Source of the DNA: Acidobacteriota bacterium
Lineage (GTDB): Bacteria; Acidobacteriota; Thermoanaerobaculia; Gp7-AA8
Direction of reading: 5' to 3'
Length of the DNA: 64,000 nucleotides
Assembly: GCA_021325515.1 (NCBI GenBank)
Contig: JAJPHC010000039.1
Span: 124,001-188,000, forward strand
Shown here piece by piece: positions 8,975 through 22,678 of the stretch. Each line of letters starts with the position of its first letter. Position 1 is the first letter of the stretch. A model generated the notes under the pieces. That model was not told the DNA's origin and did not search any database. It was given only the letters and a program-made list of their open reading frames with translations. The position numbers and the translations under genes are program-made.

Positions 8975-9000
8975 TACATGCGTCCTGGTGCAGCGCCGGG

Positions 9001-12890
<3,890 letters not shown>

Positions 12891-12954
12891 TGCCTGACGC
12901 CTTTCGTTCCCTTACTCTCTCCCAAGAGCTTCCAGTTTCCGCAAGCTGAAAACC

Positions 12955-13359
12955 ATGAACGTTACAAAGCTGGATGGTACCGGCCGTCACATTCTCGTCA
13001 TCGATGATGACCTTGCGATCCGCGTTCTGCTGCAGGCGGTTCTTCGGCGCATGAACTTCGACGTCGAGCTCGCGGAAGATGGAGCAGCCGGCCTGGAGAA
13101 GCTTCAGGCCAACGGCAAATTCGATCTGGTGCTGCTCGACCTGATGATGCCTCGCCTCAATGGATACGAATTCATCGAGCGGATCGGCGCGGCGCCCATC
13201 GAACGCCCGCACATCATCGTCTTCACCGCCGCGGGCAAGCGAGGCGTCGACAAGATTCCGCCGGATGCGATCTGCGCGTCGATCCTGAAACCGTTCGACC
13301 TCGAGAAGTTCATCGAGCTGATCGACGACTGCCTCGGTAAAGAGATGCCGCACAAGTGA
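12955..13359 (+). CDS. stand-alone response regulator receiver protein
   Basis: 134 residues, a single REC domain with no output domain. Acidic pocket D17-D19 (LVIDDD), phospho-acceptor Asp62 (LLDLMMPRLNG), Thr91 and Lys112 (LKPFD) are all present, so phosphorylation is expected. No sensor kinase gene is adjacent. Convergent with trmJ. Could act by protein contact, as CheY or Spo0F do. Confidence 0.9.
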   Translation: MNVTKLDGTGRHILVIDDDLAIRVLLQAVLRRMNFDVELAEDGAAGLEKLQANGKFDLVLLDLMMPRLNGYEFIERIGAAPIERPHIIVFTAAGKRGVDKIPPDAICASILKPFDLEKFIELIDDCLGKEMPHK

Positions 13360-13394
13360 CGCCGCGCCGTTTCGCCGACGCGCGGGCTCGCGGT

Positions 13395-14087
13395 TCACTG
13401 TGAGAGCTTCCATTCGATCTGCCGGATGATTCCGAGGAGGATCGTCACCTCGCGCGCATCGAGATCCGCGCGGCCAGCCATCGCGCGCAGACCGTCATAG
13501 ATGCGATCGGGATTGTTCGCGTGCAGAAAACCGACTTCGAGCAGCAGTTCCTCGGCGCGCTGATGCATGCGCTCGACGAGTGATGCCGGCGCGAGCTCGC
13601 GCGGCTGCTGCGCCGGTGTGATCGTCGAGAGCTCGTAGCAGAAAATGCCGGCGCTCTGCGCGAGGTTCATGGTGGGGAACTCGCGGTTCGTCGGCACGAC
13701 GGCGGTGTGCTGGCAGCTCACGAGCTCCTCGCGCGTCAGGCCGCTGTCCTCCCGTCCGAACACGAGAGCCAGCGTCTGACCGGCGCCGAGCGTGCCGGCG
13801 AGTTGTGCGACCTCGCGCGGAGTGAGATCGACCGGCGTCGTGCGGCCGCGCGACGACGTCGTGGCGACCGTCATGTGCGCATCGGCGATCGCGTCTCCAA
13901 GAGACGGTGCAAAACGCGCTGCCTCGACGAGATCCTCCGCGCCGCTGGCCCACCATCCGGCCAGCGGATGCAGATTCGGATGCTCGCCGACGATCCAGAG
14001 ATCGCGATGGCCGAAATTCTTCATCACGCGCGCGACCGCGCCGACGTTGCCCGCCTCGCGCGGCTCGACGAGAACGACGCGAATCAT
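13395..14087 (-). CDS. trmJ: tRNA (cytidine/uridine-2'-O-)-methyltransferase, TrmJ-like
   Basis: 230 residues. SpoU/TrmH-type SPOUT methyltransferase: motif 1 LVEPREAGNVGAVARVMKNFG, motif 2 ALVFGREDSGLTREEL and motif 3 TMNLAQSAGIFCYEL. The latter two form the trefoil knot that binds S-adenosylmethionine. A C-terminal helical extension is typical of TrmJ, which modifies position 32 of tRNA; the target here is inferred. Its ATG overlaps the decarboxylase stop (ATGA). Confidence 0.9.
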   Translation of the reverse strand: MIRVVLVEPREAGNVGAVARVMKNFGHRDLWIVGEHPNLHPLAGWWASGAEDLVEAARFAPSLGDAIADAHMTVATTSSRGRTTPVDLTPREVAQLAGTLGAGQTLALVFGREDSGLTREELVSCQHTAVVPTNREFPTMNLAQSAGIFCYELSTITPAQQPRELAPASLVERMHQRAEELLLEVGFLHANNPDRIYDGLRAMAGRADLDAREVTILLGIIRQIEWKLSQ

Positions 14088-15391
14088 CGCGCCAGCCGCC
14101 GCAGCGACGCGAGCATCTCGTCGACGTGGCGCTTCTCCGTGCGCGGATTGATCATCGTCACACGCAGCACGCGCCTACCCTTGAGCACCGTCGACGTGAT
14201 CCACGCATCGCCGCTGCGGATCAGCTTCTCGCGCAACGCGAGGTTTTCATCGTCGCTGCCGCGGTAGCGGAAGCAGTAGATGTTGAACTGCGGCTCGTGC
14301 ATCGCCTCGAAGTCGCTCGATTCGACCACTCGGTCGTGGAGGTAGCGCGTGATGTCCGAGACCTTCTCCAGCGCGTCGCGGAACGGCTCCGTTCCGAACA
14401 GCTTCAGCGTCAGCCAGAGCTTGATCGCATCAGCGCGCTTCGAGCACTGGATCGTGACCGCGCCGATGTTGTCCGGCTCACGCTCGGCGTGGAAGAGATA
14501 CGGCGCATCCGCTTCGAACGCACGCCGCAGCCACTGCCCGTCACGCACGAGAATGGCGCCGAGGGAGAGCGGCATCCAGAGCATCTTGTGCGGATCCCAG
14601 GAGAACGAGTCCGCCTGATCGAGTCCGCGGACGAGATGCTTCAGCCGCTCGCTGAGCAACACCGAAGCGCCGTGCGCGGCGTCGACGTGAAGCCACGTAT
14701 CCTTCGCGAGCTCGCGCGCACGGAGCAGATCATCGAACGCGCCGGTGGCCGTAGAGCCTGACGTCGCGACGACGGCCAGCACGCTCGCACCGTGATCGCG
14801 CAGCGCCCGCTCCAGCGCCTCGAGGTTCATCTGATGGCGATGATCGGTCTCGATCTTGACGACATGCTCGACACCCATGATCGATGCCGCGCGCGCGACC
14901 GAGTAGTGCGTATCGGCGGAGGCGAGGATCACGGCACCGCCGTCACCGCCGCGAGCGCGCCATCGCGCGCGCGCAGCGAGCAGTCCGGTGAGATTCGCGG
15001 CGGAGCCTCCCGACACCGCCGTGCCGAGCGACTCGGCCGGATAGCCAGCGAGAGTCGCGAGCCAGCGCACCATCTCCTGCTCGATCACCGTCCCGACCGG
15101 ACTCATCTCCCACACTGCGGTCGACTGATTCAGCGTCGAGATGATGAGGTCGCCGAGAATCGCCGAGGGAAAAGGAGGACAGACCTGATGTCCCATGTAC
15201 GAGGGGTGATGGAGCTGGATCGAGTGATCGAGCAGCGCCTTCACGGGATCGGACGTATCGCGGATCAGATCACGCAGCTCCGGCGCGCTCTTCCAGTCGA
15301 CGACAGGACGTGACTCGATGTTCTCCACATGATCGAAGAGGCGATCGACGAGGGCGTGCGCGTGCTCGCGCATGGTGCGATCGAAGTGCAT
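14084..15391 (-). CDS. group II PLP-dependent amino acid decarboxylase
   Basis: About 435 residues. The start at 15391 gives MHFDRTMREHAHALVDRLF, the usual family N-terminus; in-frame sequence upstream reads through the lipase gene. SGGSAANLTGLLAAR binds the PLP phosphate, HVDAAHGAS has the pyridine-nitrogen Asp, and SWDPHKMLW has the Schiff-base Lys at about 269. The family (aromatic L-amino acid, tyrosine or glutamate decarboxylase) makes amines from amino acids; the substrate cannot be read from the sequence. It starts 20 bases after the lipase gene and overlaps trmJ by 4 bases. Confidence 0.9.
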   Translation of the reverse strand: MHFDRTMREHAHALVDRLFDHVENIESRPVVDWKSAPELRDLIRDTSDPVKALLDHSIQLHHPSYMGHQVCPPFPSAILGDLIISTLNQSTAVWEMSPVGTVIEQEMVRWLATLAGYPAESLGTAVSGGSAANLTGLLAARARWRARGGDGGAVILASADTHYSVARAASIMGVEHVVKIETDHRHQMNLEALERALRDHGASVLAVVATSGSTATGAFDDLLRARELAKDTWLHVDAAHGASVLLSERLKHLVRGLDQADSFSWDPHKMLWMPLSLGAILVRDGQWLRRAFEADAPYLFHAEREPDNIGAVTIQCSKRADAIKLWLTLKLFGTEPFRDALEKVSDITRYLHDRVVESSDFEAMHEPQFNIYCFRYRGSDDENLALREKLIRSGDAWITSTVLKGRRVLRVTMINPRTEKRHVDEMLASLRRLAR

Positions 15392-15410
15392 GGCCGGGCC
15401 GGATTGTAAG

Positions 15411-16121
15411 TCAGTGTGCCATCGCGTCGGCGACGATGCGCTCGTACAACGGCAGATGATCGAAGGCGCGCGGGCGGAACAGCGGGAAGTCGTCGAGATC
15501 GTGACCGATGAGATCGACATGATCCCCCTCGGCGCGCTCCAGCAGCGTGCGTCCCGGAGGAACGGCGGATGCGAAGGAGACGACACCGTCGTGCTCGCCG
15601 CTCATGCCGGCCCGCGCTGCGAGCGCGAGCGCCTTCGAGGTCTTCGAAGGATGAGCGCGGCCGACCCCTGCGATCTCGCGGTAATGAATGTGGGGATAGT
15701 CTGCGCACCGCGCATCGATTCTTCGCGCGCCTTCCTCCGACAGATCGTGAACGGCGTCGACCGCGAGGATGCGGCTCATCATGCTCGCGACGGGCGAGCC
15801 ATGGTGCGGCGTCGCAATGCACGTCAGGCTGCGCACATGCTTCGCGAGCGCGGGATCGTCGGTGAGCATCTGGCGCGCATCGAGGCCGCCCATGCTGTAA
15901 GCGATGAGGATCAGCGGCTCGGACGGCGTGGCGCCGAAGTGATCGAGGATCTGCTTACGCGCCTGCGCAGCTCGCACCGCGACCGTGCCGATCGCCGCGG
16001 CGTTCGTCGCCAGCACCTTCGCGCCGAAGCGCGTCCGCAGATGGGCTTCCACGCCGTTGAAGTAAGGAAGAGCGCCGAACGCATGCGCGCCGAGCACTCC
16101 ATGCACGAGCACGATGTTCAT
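15411..16121 (-). CDS. lipase/acyltransferase-like alpha/beta hydrolase
   Basis: 236 residues. It opens MNIVLVHGVLGA (oxyanion-hole HG motif) and has the nucleophile elbow AYSMGGLDA with Ser76, then CIATPHHGSPVA as in class 2 triacylglycerol lipases and PGAP1-like proteins. GEHDGVVSF and DHVDLIGHDLDDF supply probable Asp and His. No signal peptide is visible, so it may act inside the cell. Separated by 3 bases from the upstream gene of the run. Confidence 0.85.
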   Translation of the reverse strand: MNIVLVHGVLGAHAFGALPYFNGVEAHLRTRFGAKVLATNAAAIGTVAVRAAQARKQILDHFGATPSEPLILIAYSMGGLDARQMLTDDPALAKHVRSLTCIATPHHGSPVASMMSRILAVDAVHDLSEEGARRIDARCADYPHIHYREIAGVGRAHPSKTSKALALAARAGMSGEHDGVVSFASAVPPGRTLLERAEGDHVDLIGHDLDDFPLFRPRAFDHLPLYERIVADAMAH

Positions 16122-16124
16122 CGA

Positions 16125-16502
16125 TTACGCTTCTGGTTCGCGTCCGGCGCGTGCGAGCAGTTCTTCGAGAGACAACACCGGATTGAATTCGTGGAGCACG
16201 CGCGCCCACGCTTCGAGATAGGCATCGCGCGTCACGCGAAAGGTCTTCTCATTCTCGGTGACATAGACGAAGCCCTCGTGCTCGTAGATCGCGATCTGCC
16301 AGCCGTCGTCGAAGTCTTCATACGGCGCGTCGATTGACCCGAGCGGCACGTCGGCGGCGATGAAGTGCTTGAGATCGCGATCGGCGCACTCCCACGCGGG
16401 AAACCACGCGAGACGATTGCCATCGCCATCGACGAGCTCGATCTTGCGATCGCGAAGCTCGATGGAGAAGTCGTCGATGATCGGAGCGGAAGGATCGGGC
16501 AT
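16125..16502 (-). CDS. hypothetical protein
   Basis: About 125 residues from ATG 16502. A GTG at 16532 would instead give a 4-base GTGA overlap with the upstream gene, so the start is uncertain. Acidic, soluble, mostly beta at the N-terminus (FSIELRDRKIELVDGDGNRLAWFPAWE) with a helical C-terminus (YLEAWARVLHEFNPVLSLEELLARAG). No recognised family and no signal peptide. Fourth gene in the overlapped seven-gene run. Confidence 0.75.
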   Translation of the reverse strand: MPDPSAPIIDDFSIELRDRKIELVDGDGNRLAWFPAWECADRDLKHFIAADVPLGSIDAPYEDFDDGWQIAIYEHEGFVYVTENEKTFRVTRDAYLEAWARVLHEFNPVLSLEELLARAGREPEA

Positions 16503-16528
16503 CAGGCGCGATTCTACTCCCGCGGAAC

Positions 16529-16903
16529 TCACTCATATTCGACGCTGCGGACACGCTCTTCGAGCACGTGCGCAACGCAGCGCGCATCGTCGTACACCCA
16601 CGCTTCCGCACCAGGTCCGCGCGTATCGGCTTCCGTCACCTTGCGCGAGGGGTCACCCATCTTCAGCGTCATCTCGGCTTTGGTCATCCCTTCACGCAGA
16701 ACGGCACATCCGCGTGCCGTCGCAATGGACACTTCATGCTTTTCGGATCGAGCCGTGGCGATTCCTGTCCACACCAGCGCGAGGAGCACAGTGGCCATGA
16801 GGAATCCCACTTCGCCCTTCGAATCGTTGCGGCGAAAGACGACGCGCCACCAGAACGGCAGCCAGAGAAGAAGCGCGGCAGCAGCGAGGATCTGGTGCGT
16901 CAC
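16529..16903 (-). CDS. membrane-anchored SmpA/BamE-like small protein
   Basis: 124 residues. Two hydrophobic helices (about 5-22 and 34-50) precede a small domain with CAVLREGMTKAEMTLKMGDP and AWVYDDARCVAHVLEERVRSVEY. The pattern of a Gly-Met-Thr helix, LGxP-like turn, Trp-x-Tyr strand and final strand resembles the SmpA/OmlA (BamE) fold. BamE is normally an outer-membrane lipoprotein, whereas here the anchor is a helix pair, so the role may differ. ATGA overlap with the upstream metallopeptidase gene. Confidence 0.7.
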   Translation of the reverse strand: MTHQILAAAALLLWLPFWWRVVFRRNDSKGEVGFLMATVLLALVWTGIATARSEKHEVSIATARGCAVLREGMTKAEMTLKMGDPSRKVTEADTRGPGAEAWVYDDARCVAHVLEERVRSVEYE

Positions 16904-19608
16904 CAGCGGCTCCCCGGGTCACTCAGAGTGCCTGCGCGCTCTTTGAGTCCGTCGTAGCGGATGACCGCCGCGTCGGTAAATAGCGTCGGTTGCATGAAGC
17001 CCCACTCGCGCGCGTCACGATCGAGCTCCGATACGCTGCCATGAGTCACGTCGCGCACCGCAGCCTCGGTCGTCGCCCCCGCGCGAAACGCCGCGAGCAT
17101 CCGGCCGATCGACGCCTTGCCGTACTTCGCTTCCATATAGCGGAGCGTCGTCTGTCCGATCTGATACGACTCCATGACGAGGTCGGGATCCGGCGAGCCG
17201 TCGGCAACCGCATCGAGCAGCGAGACCGTCAGGAAGTTCTCGTCGCGATAGAGCTTGAATGCGTTGCGCGTCGTCTCGTTCATCTCGACCCTCGATGCGA
17301 GCGCTTCATGAAACCAGCGCGGTGCGAGGTTGTTCGTCGATTCTGCAATCAGCGCATGCGCGAGCTCGTGCGTCATGATGGCGACGATCTCCGGCGGGAA
17401 TTCGTCGACGTTCGCAATCGGCAGAAAGACCTTATTCGTGTAAAGACCGGCGATGTACTCGTTGCTTACGTAGCTTTGAAAATCCTGCCAGGAAAGAATG
17501 CCGACGGTGACGCGCTTGGCGCCCGCGCCCGGGAACCACGACGAGCGCAGCCGCTTGAACTCGGCCTCGAGGATATTCGCGATCTTCTTTACGCGCTCCG
17601 GAGACATGTCCGGCGGATGATGAATGTCGAGATGCTCCGTATGGACGGCAGTGAATGCGGTCGCGAGTTGCCGTTCGAGCTGCAGTTGCTCGATGCGCTG
17701 CGAAATGCCGGGAAGATCGACATCGGCGCGAGCGCGCTCCAGCAGCTTGATCGCCGAGTCGAAATCGTCGGTGGCAACGAGCAGTTCGGCGATATCGACC
17801 ATCGCGTTCGGGTCTTTCTTACGCTTCAGCGCCGGATTGCGCAGAAGACTCGCGAGCAGATCCTTGAGCCGGTCCAGTTGGTGCAGCTTGGCGAATGATT
17901 CGCCGCGCAGAATCGACAGTTCGAGCGGCACCCGCTCATCGCCGGCAATGAGCGGCTCCGTCAACAGCGAGACATCGGACCATCGGTTCCGCGCGGCGAG
18001 AGAGGCAGCGCAGCGCAGAACCCGCGCGCGAATCGCGGGCTGCAGCAGCACCGCACTGGAACGGACGTCACGCCGCAAGACATCGAAGTCGCTCACCGCG
18101 AGCTGTTCCCTTTCGCGGCGCCACGTTACGGCATCGACGACGCGGCTGCTGGCAGGCGCAATCGCCGCACCGCCCGGGATGTCGATCTCTCCCCCGCCAG
18201 CCCGCACGCGCAGGAAAGTTCCACTCAGCAACGCCGTCGTCGCAGCGTCGACCGTCATCGGATGCACCCCGCGCGCCGCAGCGAACGCAGGTTCTTCCGC
18301 GACGTAGGGCTGCATCATCGTGCGGACCTCAGGCGTTCTGAGGAGCTGCCAGAACGGCCCGATGTGATAGAGACTCGCGCGCTCGATGGGCTCCATCTTC
18401 CAGGCAGTCCTGAGCAAACGCCCCGCGCGGAGCTCGTCGTCATCCATCGCGGCGAAGAGCGCCATCTCGTAATAGATGTTCGGATCGCGCGACCCGATCT
18501 CGACCGTACGGCGAAGGTAGCGCTCACCTCGATCGTCGAATCCGAGAATCGACAACGCCTCCGCTGCTTCGATCGACAGCGCATCACGCCCGGGGCCGAG
18601 ATCCATCGCATGCTCGTACGCGATGACGGCGTCGATCGCATTCTTCTCCGACCATGCGATGCGCGCACGAAGCAGGTCGTTCAGCGGCTCATTGTTCGCG
18701 GTGCGAATGCGATTCAGCACCCTCTTCGCTTCATCGACGTTGTTCTGCTGCAGCATCATCTGCGCGGACCACAGCGCAGCAGCGTCGCGAACGGGACCTT
18801 CCGGAAGATTCGGATCCGGGTGCAACGCGGAGAGATCGCCGCTTGCCAGCGCTTTTCGCATCGCCACGAGTGACCCAAGACGAACTGCATCCGGGGCGGC
18901 TGCTTTCTTCGCCGGAGGATGCGAAGCGATCACCGGAAGTGCGGCTGCGTGCGTCTGCAGCAAAGGGAGAAAGACGATCACCGTCGCTGCCGCGATCGGC
19001 ACCGAAGCGAGAGCGATGATGATTCGCCCTTTCCAGTGCGATCGGCGTGTCATCGCGACTCCGGCGATCGCCAGCATGAGCGACGGGAGGACGAGCGCGA
19101 ATGCCACTCGGCGATCGGTGTAGGGCTTCGCATGGACGGCGGGACTACTGCTGGGACGCACCACCGCAGGATGATGATCCGCCTTGAAATAGGCGATCGT
19201 TTCCACCGGCTCGACAGAACTGCGGATATTCCTGACGCGCCATTCGCCGTTCTCCTGCTGCATCTCGAATTCGATCGTGTCATCGACACCTGATGGATAC
19301 GCGACGCTGAAGACCGCGGCGCGCTCGGAGAGCGATGGCATGACCGTGTCCAGCCTCCACTTCGCACCGTTCGCCGGCCCGAGACGCACTTCGATCTCAC
19401 TCAAGGCGGCATCGTGTCCGAGTGCGCGAAGTGGCGAATCGGAGGCAAGCGCCCCCCAGATCGATTCGGAACCGGCCGCAAGGTAATGAACCATGTCCGC
19501 CGCAGCAGCTTCCTCTGCGGGAGAAAAGACGCGCGGTGCGGGATCGGGTTTCGGCACCGCAGCCAGAGGAATGGCCAGAATGAGTGCAGCGAGGAGTGAG
19601 CGTCTCAT
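16900..19608 (-). CDS. TPR protein with C-terminal gluzincin metallopeptidase (MA-like) domain
   Basis: About 902 residues from ATG 19608, which overlaps the upstream stop (ATGA). N-terminal signal or anchor MRRSLLAALILAIPLAAVP, a small beta domain, a second membrane segment near residues 170-220 (LVLPSLMLAIAGVAMT and ALASVPIAAATVIVFLPLL), then a long TPR-like helical region. At the C-terminus THELAHALIAE gives H747, E748 and H751, and FHEALASR gives Glu768, the spacing of a zinc gluzincin. Fits an envelope-bound peptidase with a TPR platform; its substrate is unknown. Confidence 0.85.
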   Translation of the reverse strand: MRRSLLAALILAIPLAAVPKPDPAPRVFSPAEEAAAADMVHYLAAGSESIWGALASDSPLRALGHDAALSEIEVRLGPANGAKWRLDTVMPSLSERAAVFSVAYPSGVDDTIEFEMQQENGEWRVRNIRSSVEPVETIAYFKADHHPAVVRPSSSPAVHAKPYTDRRVAFALVLPSLMLAIAGVAMTRRSHWKGRIIIALASVPIAAATVIVFLPLLQTHAAALPVIASHPPAKKAAAPDAVRLGSLVAMRKALASGDLSALHPDPNLPEGPVRDAAALWSAQMMLQQNNVDEAKRVLNRIRTANNEPLNDLLRARIAWSEKNAIDAVIAYEHAMDLGPGRDALSIEAAEALSILGFDDRGERYLRRTVEIGSRDPNIYYEMALFAAMDDDELRAGRLLRTAWKMEPIERASLYHIGPFWQLLRTPEVRTMMQPYVAEEPAFAAARGVHPMTVDAATTALLSGTFLRVRAGGGEIDIPGGAAIAPASSRVVDAVTWRREREQLAVSDFDVLRRDVRSSAVLLQPAIRARVLRCAASLAARNRWSDVSLLTEPLIAGDERVPLELSILRGESFAKLHQLDRLKDLLASLLRNPALKRKKDPNAMVDIAELLVATDDFDSAIKLLERARADVDLPGISQRIEQLQLERQLATAFTAVHTEHLDIHHPPDMSPERVKKIANILEAEFKRLRSSWFPGAGAKRVTVGILSWQDFQSYVSNEYIAGLYTNKVFLPIANVDEFPPEIVAIMTHELAHALIAESTNNLAPRWFHEALASRVEMNETTRNAFKLYRDENFLTVSLLDAVADGSPDPDLVMESYQIGQTTLRYMEAKYGKASIGRMLAAFRAGATTEAAVRDVTHGSVSELDRDAREWGFMQPTLFTDAAVIRYDGLKERAGTLSDPGSRW

Positions 19609-20732
19609 CGAACGAATGTTCCAATCAGAACGATGACGTTCGCGGCGACGACAACCGAGGCGGTGATCGCGATCAGACCCCAGCTCTCTGAGGCGGCACT
19701 CGCCGGCCGATGACGTGCGAAGACTGCCGCGAAGAGAAGAAGCAGCACGCCTGCCGCACCGTAAATCGCGCAAAGGATGCGCGAGACATCGTCGCCCTCG
19801 AAGGCGACGTGCGCGGCGATCGTGAGCATCGCGATGCCGGCGATCGCCAACACGAGCGCCATCAGGCGGACCTGGAGCAGGTTGTGTTGCGTCGAGGGCC
19901 GCGGCTCTCGATCGAGGGTCCGAGGCTGTGGACGGGGTGCGGGGCGCACACCCGACGCCGGCGCGGCAATCCTTTCACTCTCCCACGGCGGTGACACCGG
20001 CTTCGGGACGATGACCTGCCGTGGTGGTCCGATCGAATGCTGCACCGGCGGAGCGGGCGGCGCTTCGATCACCTCACTTCGCGCCGGCTGAGCCGCAAGC
20101 GCCGCCTGGCGGCGCTCTTTCGCTGCAGCCTCGATCGCAGCGAGCTGGGGTGCGAGCACGGCCGGCGTTGCCGGCGTGCGCGGCGGTTCCACCTTCGGCG
20201 CGGGAGCGGGAGGAGGCATGCTCGCAGCCGCTTTCGCGAGTCCATCCGTAATTCTTCGGACGAGGATGAACGCGAGTGAAGCCGAGATCACGAGCGCGAG
20301 GTATGCCGTCTTGATCAGATCGACGTAATAGAAGACCGGCGCCGAAAGAAAAATGATCCACCAGGCAAAGAGAATCAGAGGAGAGTCACCGCGGCGCGCG
20401 ATCCGCCTCCACATCTCGATCATGATTTCGCACGGGCGGAAGAGTACGAACGGCGGGAGAAAGCCGCCGACGGCAGCCCAGCGATCGTGCTGACAGCGAC
20501 CGTCGATCGCTTCGAGATTCGCGTACGAGCGGTCGAACCAGGTCAAGAACGCCCACCCTTCCAGCAGCGCGACGACCTGACGAAGGCGCGACAGGAGAAA
20601 CGCGACCGGATGGCCGAAGAAGAGAATGGTCAACAGACAGACGTCGAGCAACGCGCCCGTAGCGAGCAGGGCCATGGTGACCTGCGCGTACAGAGAGCCG
20701 TCGCGAAACGGCTTTGGAGACTCCGAGCTCAT
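19605..20732 (-). CDS. DUF4328-like multi-spanning membrane protein
   Basis: 375 residues. Four hydrophobic segments in the first 165 residues, with LTWFDRSYANLEAIDG and FLPPFVLFRPCEIMIEMWR, resemble the DUF4328 pattern. A Pro/Ala-rich cytoplasmic-type linker (about 170-275) leads to three more membrane helices at the C-terminus (VLAIAGIAMLTIAAHVAF, AAGVLLLLFAAVFA and a final helix). First gene of the seven-gene run that ends with trmJ; 4-base overlap with the next gene. Confidence 0.7.
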   Translation of the reverse strand: MSSESPKPFRDGSLYAQVTMALLATGALLDVCLLTILFFGHPVAFLLSRLRQVVALLEGWAFLTWFDRSYANLEAIDGRCQHDRWAAVGGFLPPFVLFRPCEIMIEMWRRIARRGDSPLILFAWWIIFLSAPVFYYVDLIKTAYLALVISASLAFILVRRITDGLAKAAASMPPPAPAPKVEPPRTPATPAVLAPQLAAIEAAAKERRQAALAAQPARSEVIEAPPAPPVQHSIGPPRQVIVPKPVSPPWESERIAAPASGVRPAPRPQPRTLDREPRPSTQHNLLQVRLMALVLAIAGIAMLTIAAHVAFEGDDVSRILCAIYGAAGVLLLLFAAVFARHRPASAASESWGLIAITASVVVAANVIVLIGTFVR

Positions 20733-20776
20733 CTGGACGAGCCCGTAGCCTAGCGCAGGTGCAGCACTGCCGTCAC

Positions 20777-22339
<1,563 letters not shown>

Positions 22340-22358
22340 TCACGCCTCGCTTTGAAGG

Positions 22359-22364
22359 AGTATA
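22359..22364 (-). promoter_or_regulatory. probable -10 box of guaB
   Basis: TATACT on the minus strand, 19 bases before the guaB ATG, in an AT-rich pocket. The -35 region 17 bases upstream (TTTCGA) is poor. Confidence 0.35.
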
Positions 22365-22423
22365 AAACACGGCAAAATGCATCGAAATTGCAGAGCGTCT
22401 CGCGGGAGAATGGAACAGTGTTG

Positions 22424-22678
22424 ATGCGATTCACGATCGAGGAGAGGCATCTCACCGATCTCAAGGGCCACACAGTTCCGGATTCCGTCCGGTTTCTCAG
22501 CCTCGACGCGAGATCGGTCGAGGAAGCCGTCTCCGCACATATCGAGACCAGCGGCGGCGAGATCATCGGCAAAGTGCAGACGTTCCCCGGATTTCAGGGA
22601 ATGGCGACCGTGCGCAAGTCGAGCGGCGTCTACACGCTGACGATCGCACCGTCGAGCCAGCAAATGCGAACGCTGTGA
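22424..22678 (+). CDS. small hypothetical protein
   Basis: 84 residues from ATG 22424. The same frame stays open far upstream antisense to guaB, but that part is a shadow. Mixed alpha/beta, containing LKGHTVPDSVRFLSLDARSVEEAVSAHIETSGGEIIGKVQTF and no signal peptide. Its TGA overlaps the GTG of the next gene (GTGA), suggesting coupled translation. No family recognised. Confidence 0.65.
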   Translation: MRFTIEERHLTDLKGHTVPDSVRFLSLDARSVEEAVSAHIETSGGEIIGKVQTFPGFQGMATVRKSSGVYTLTIAPSSQQMRTL

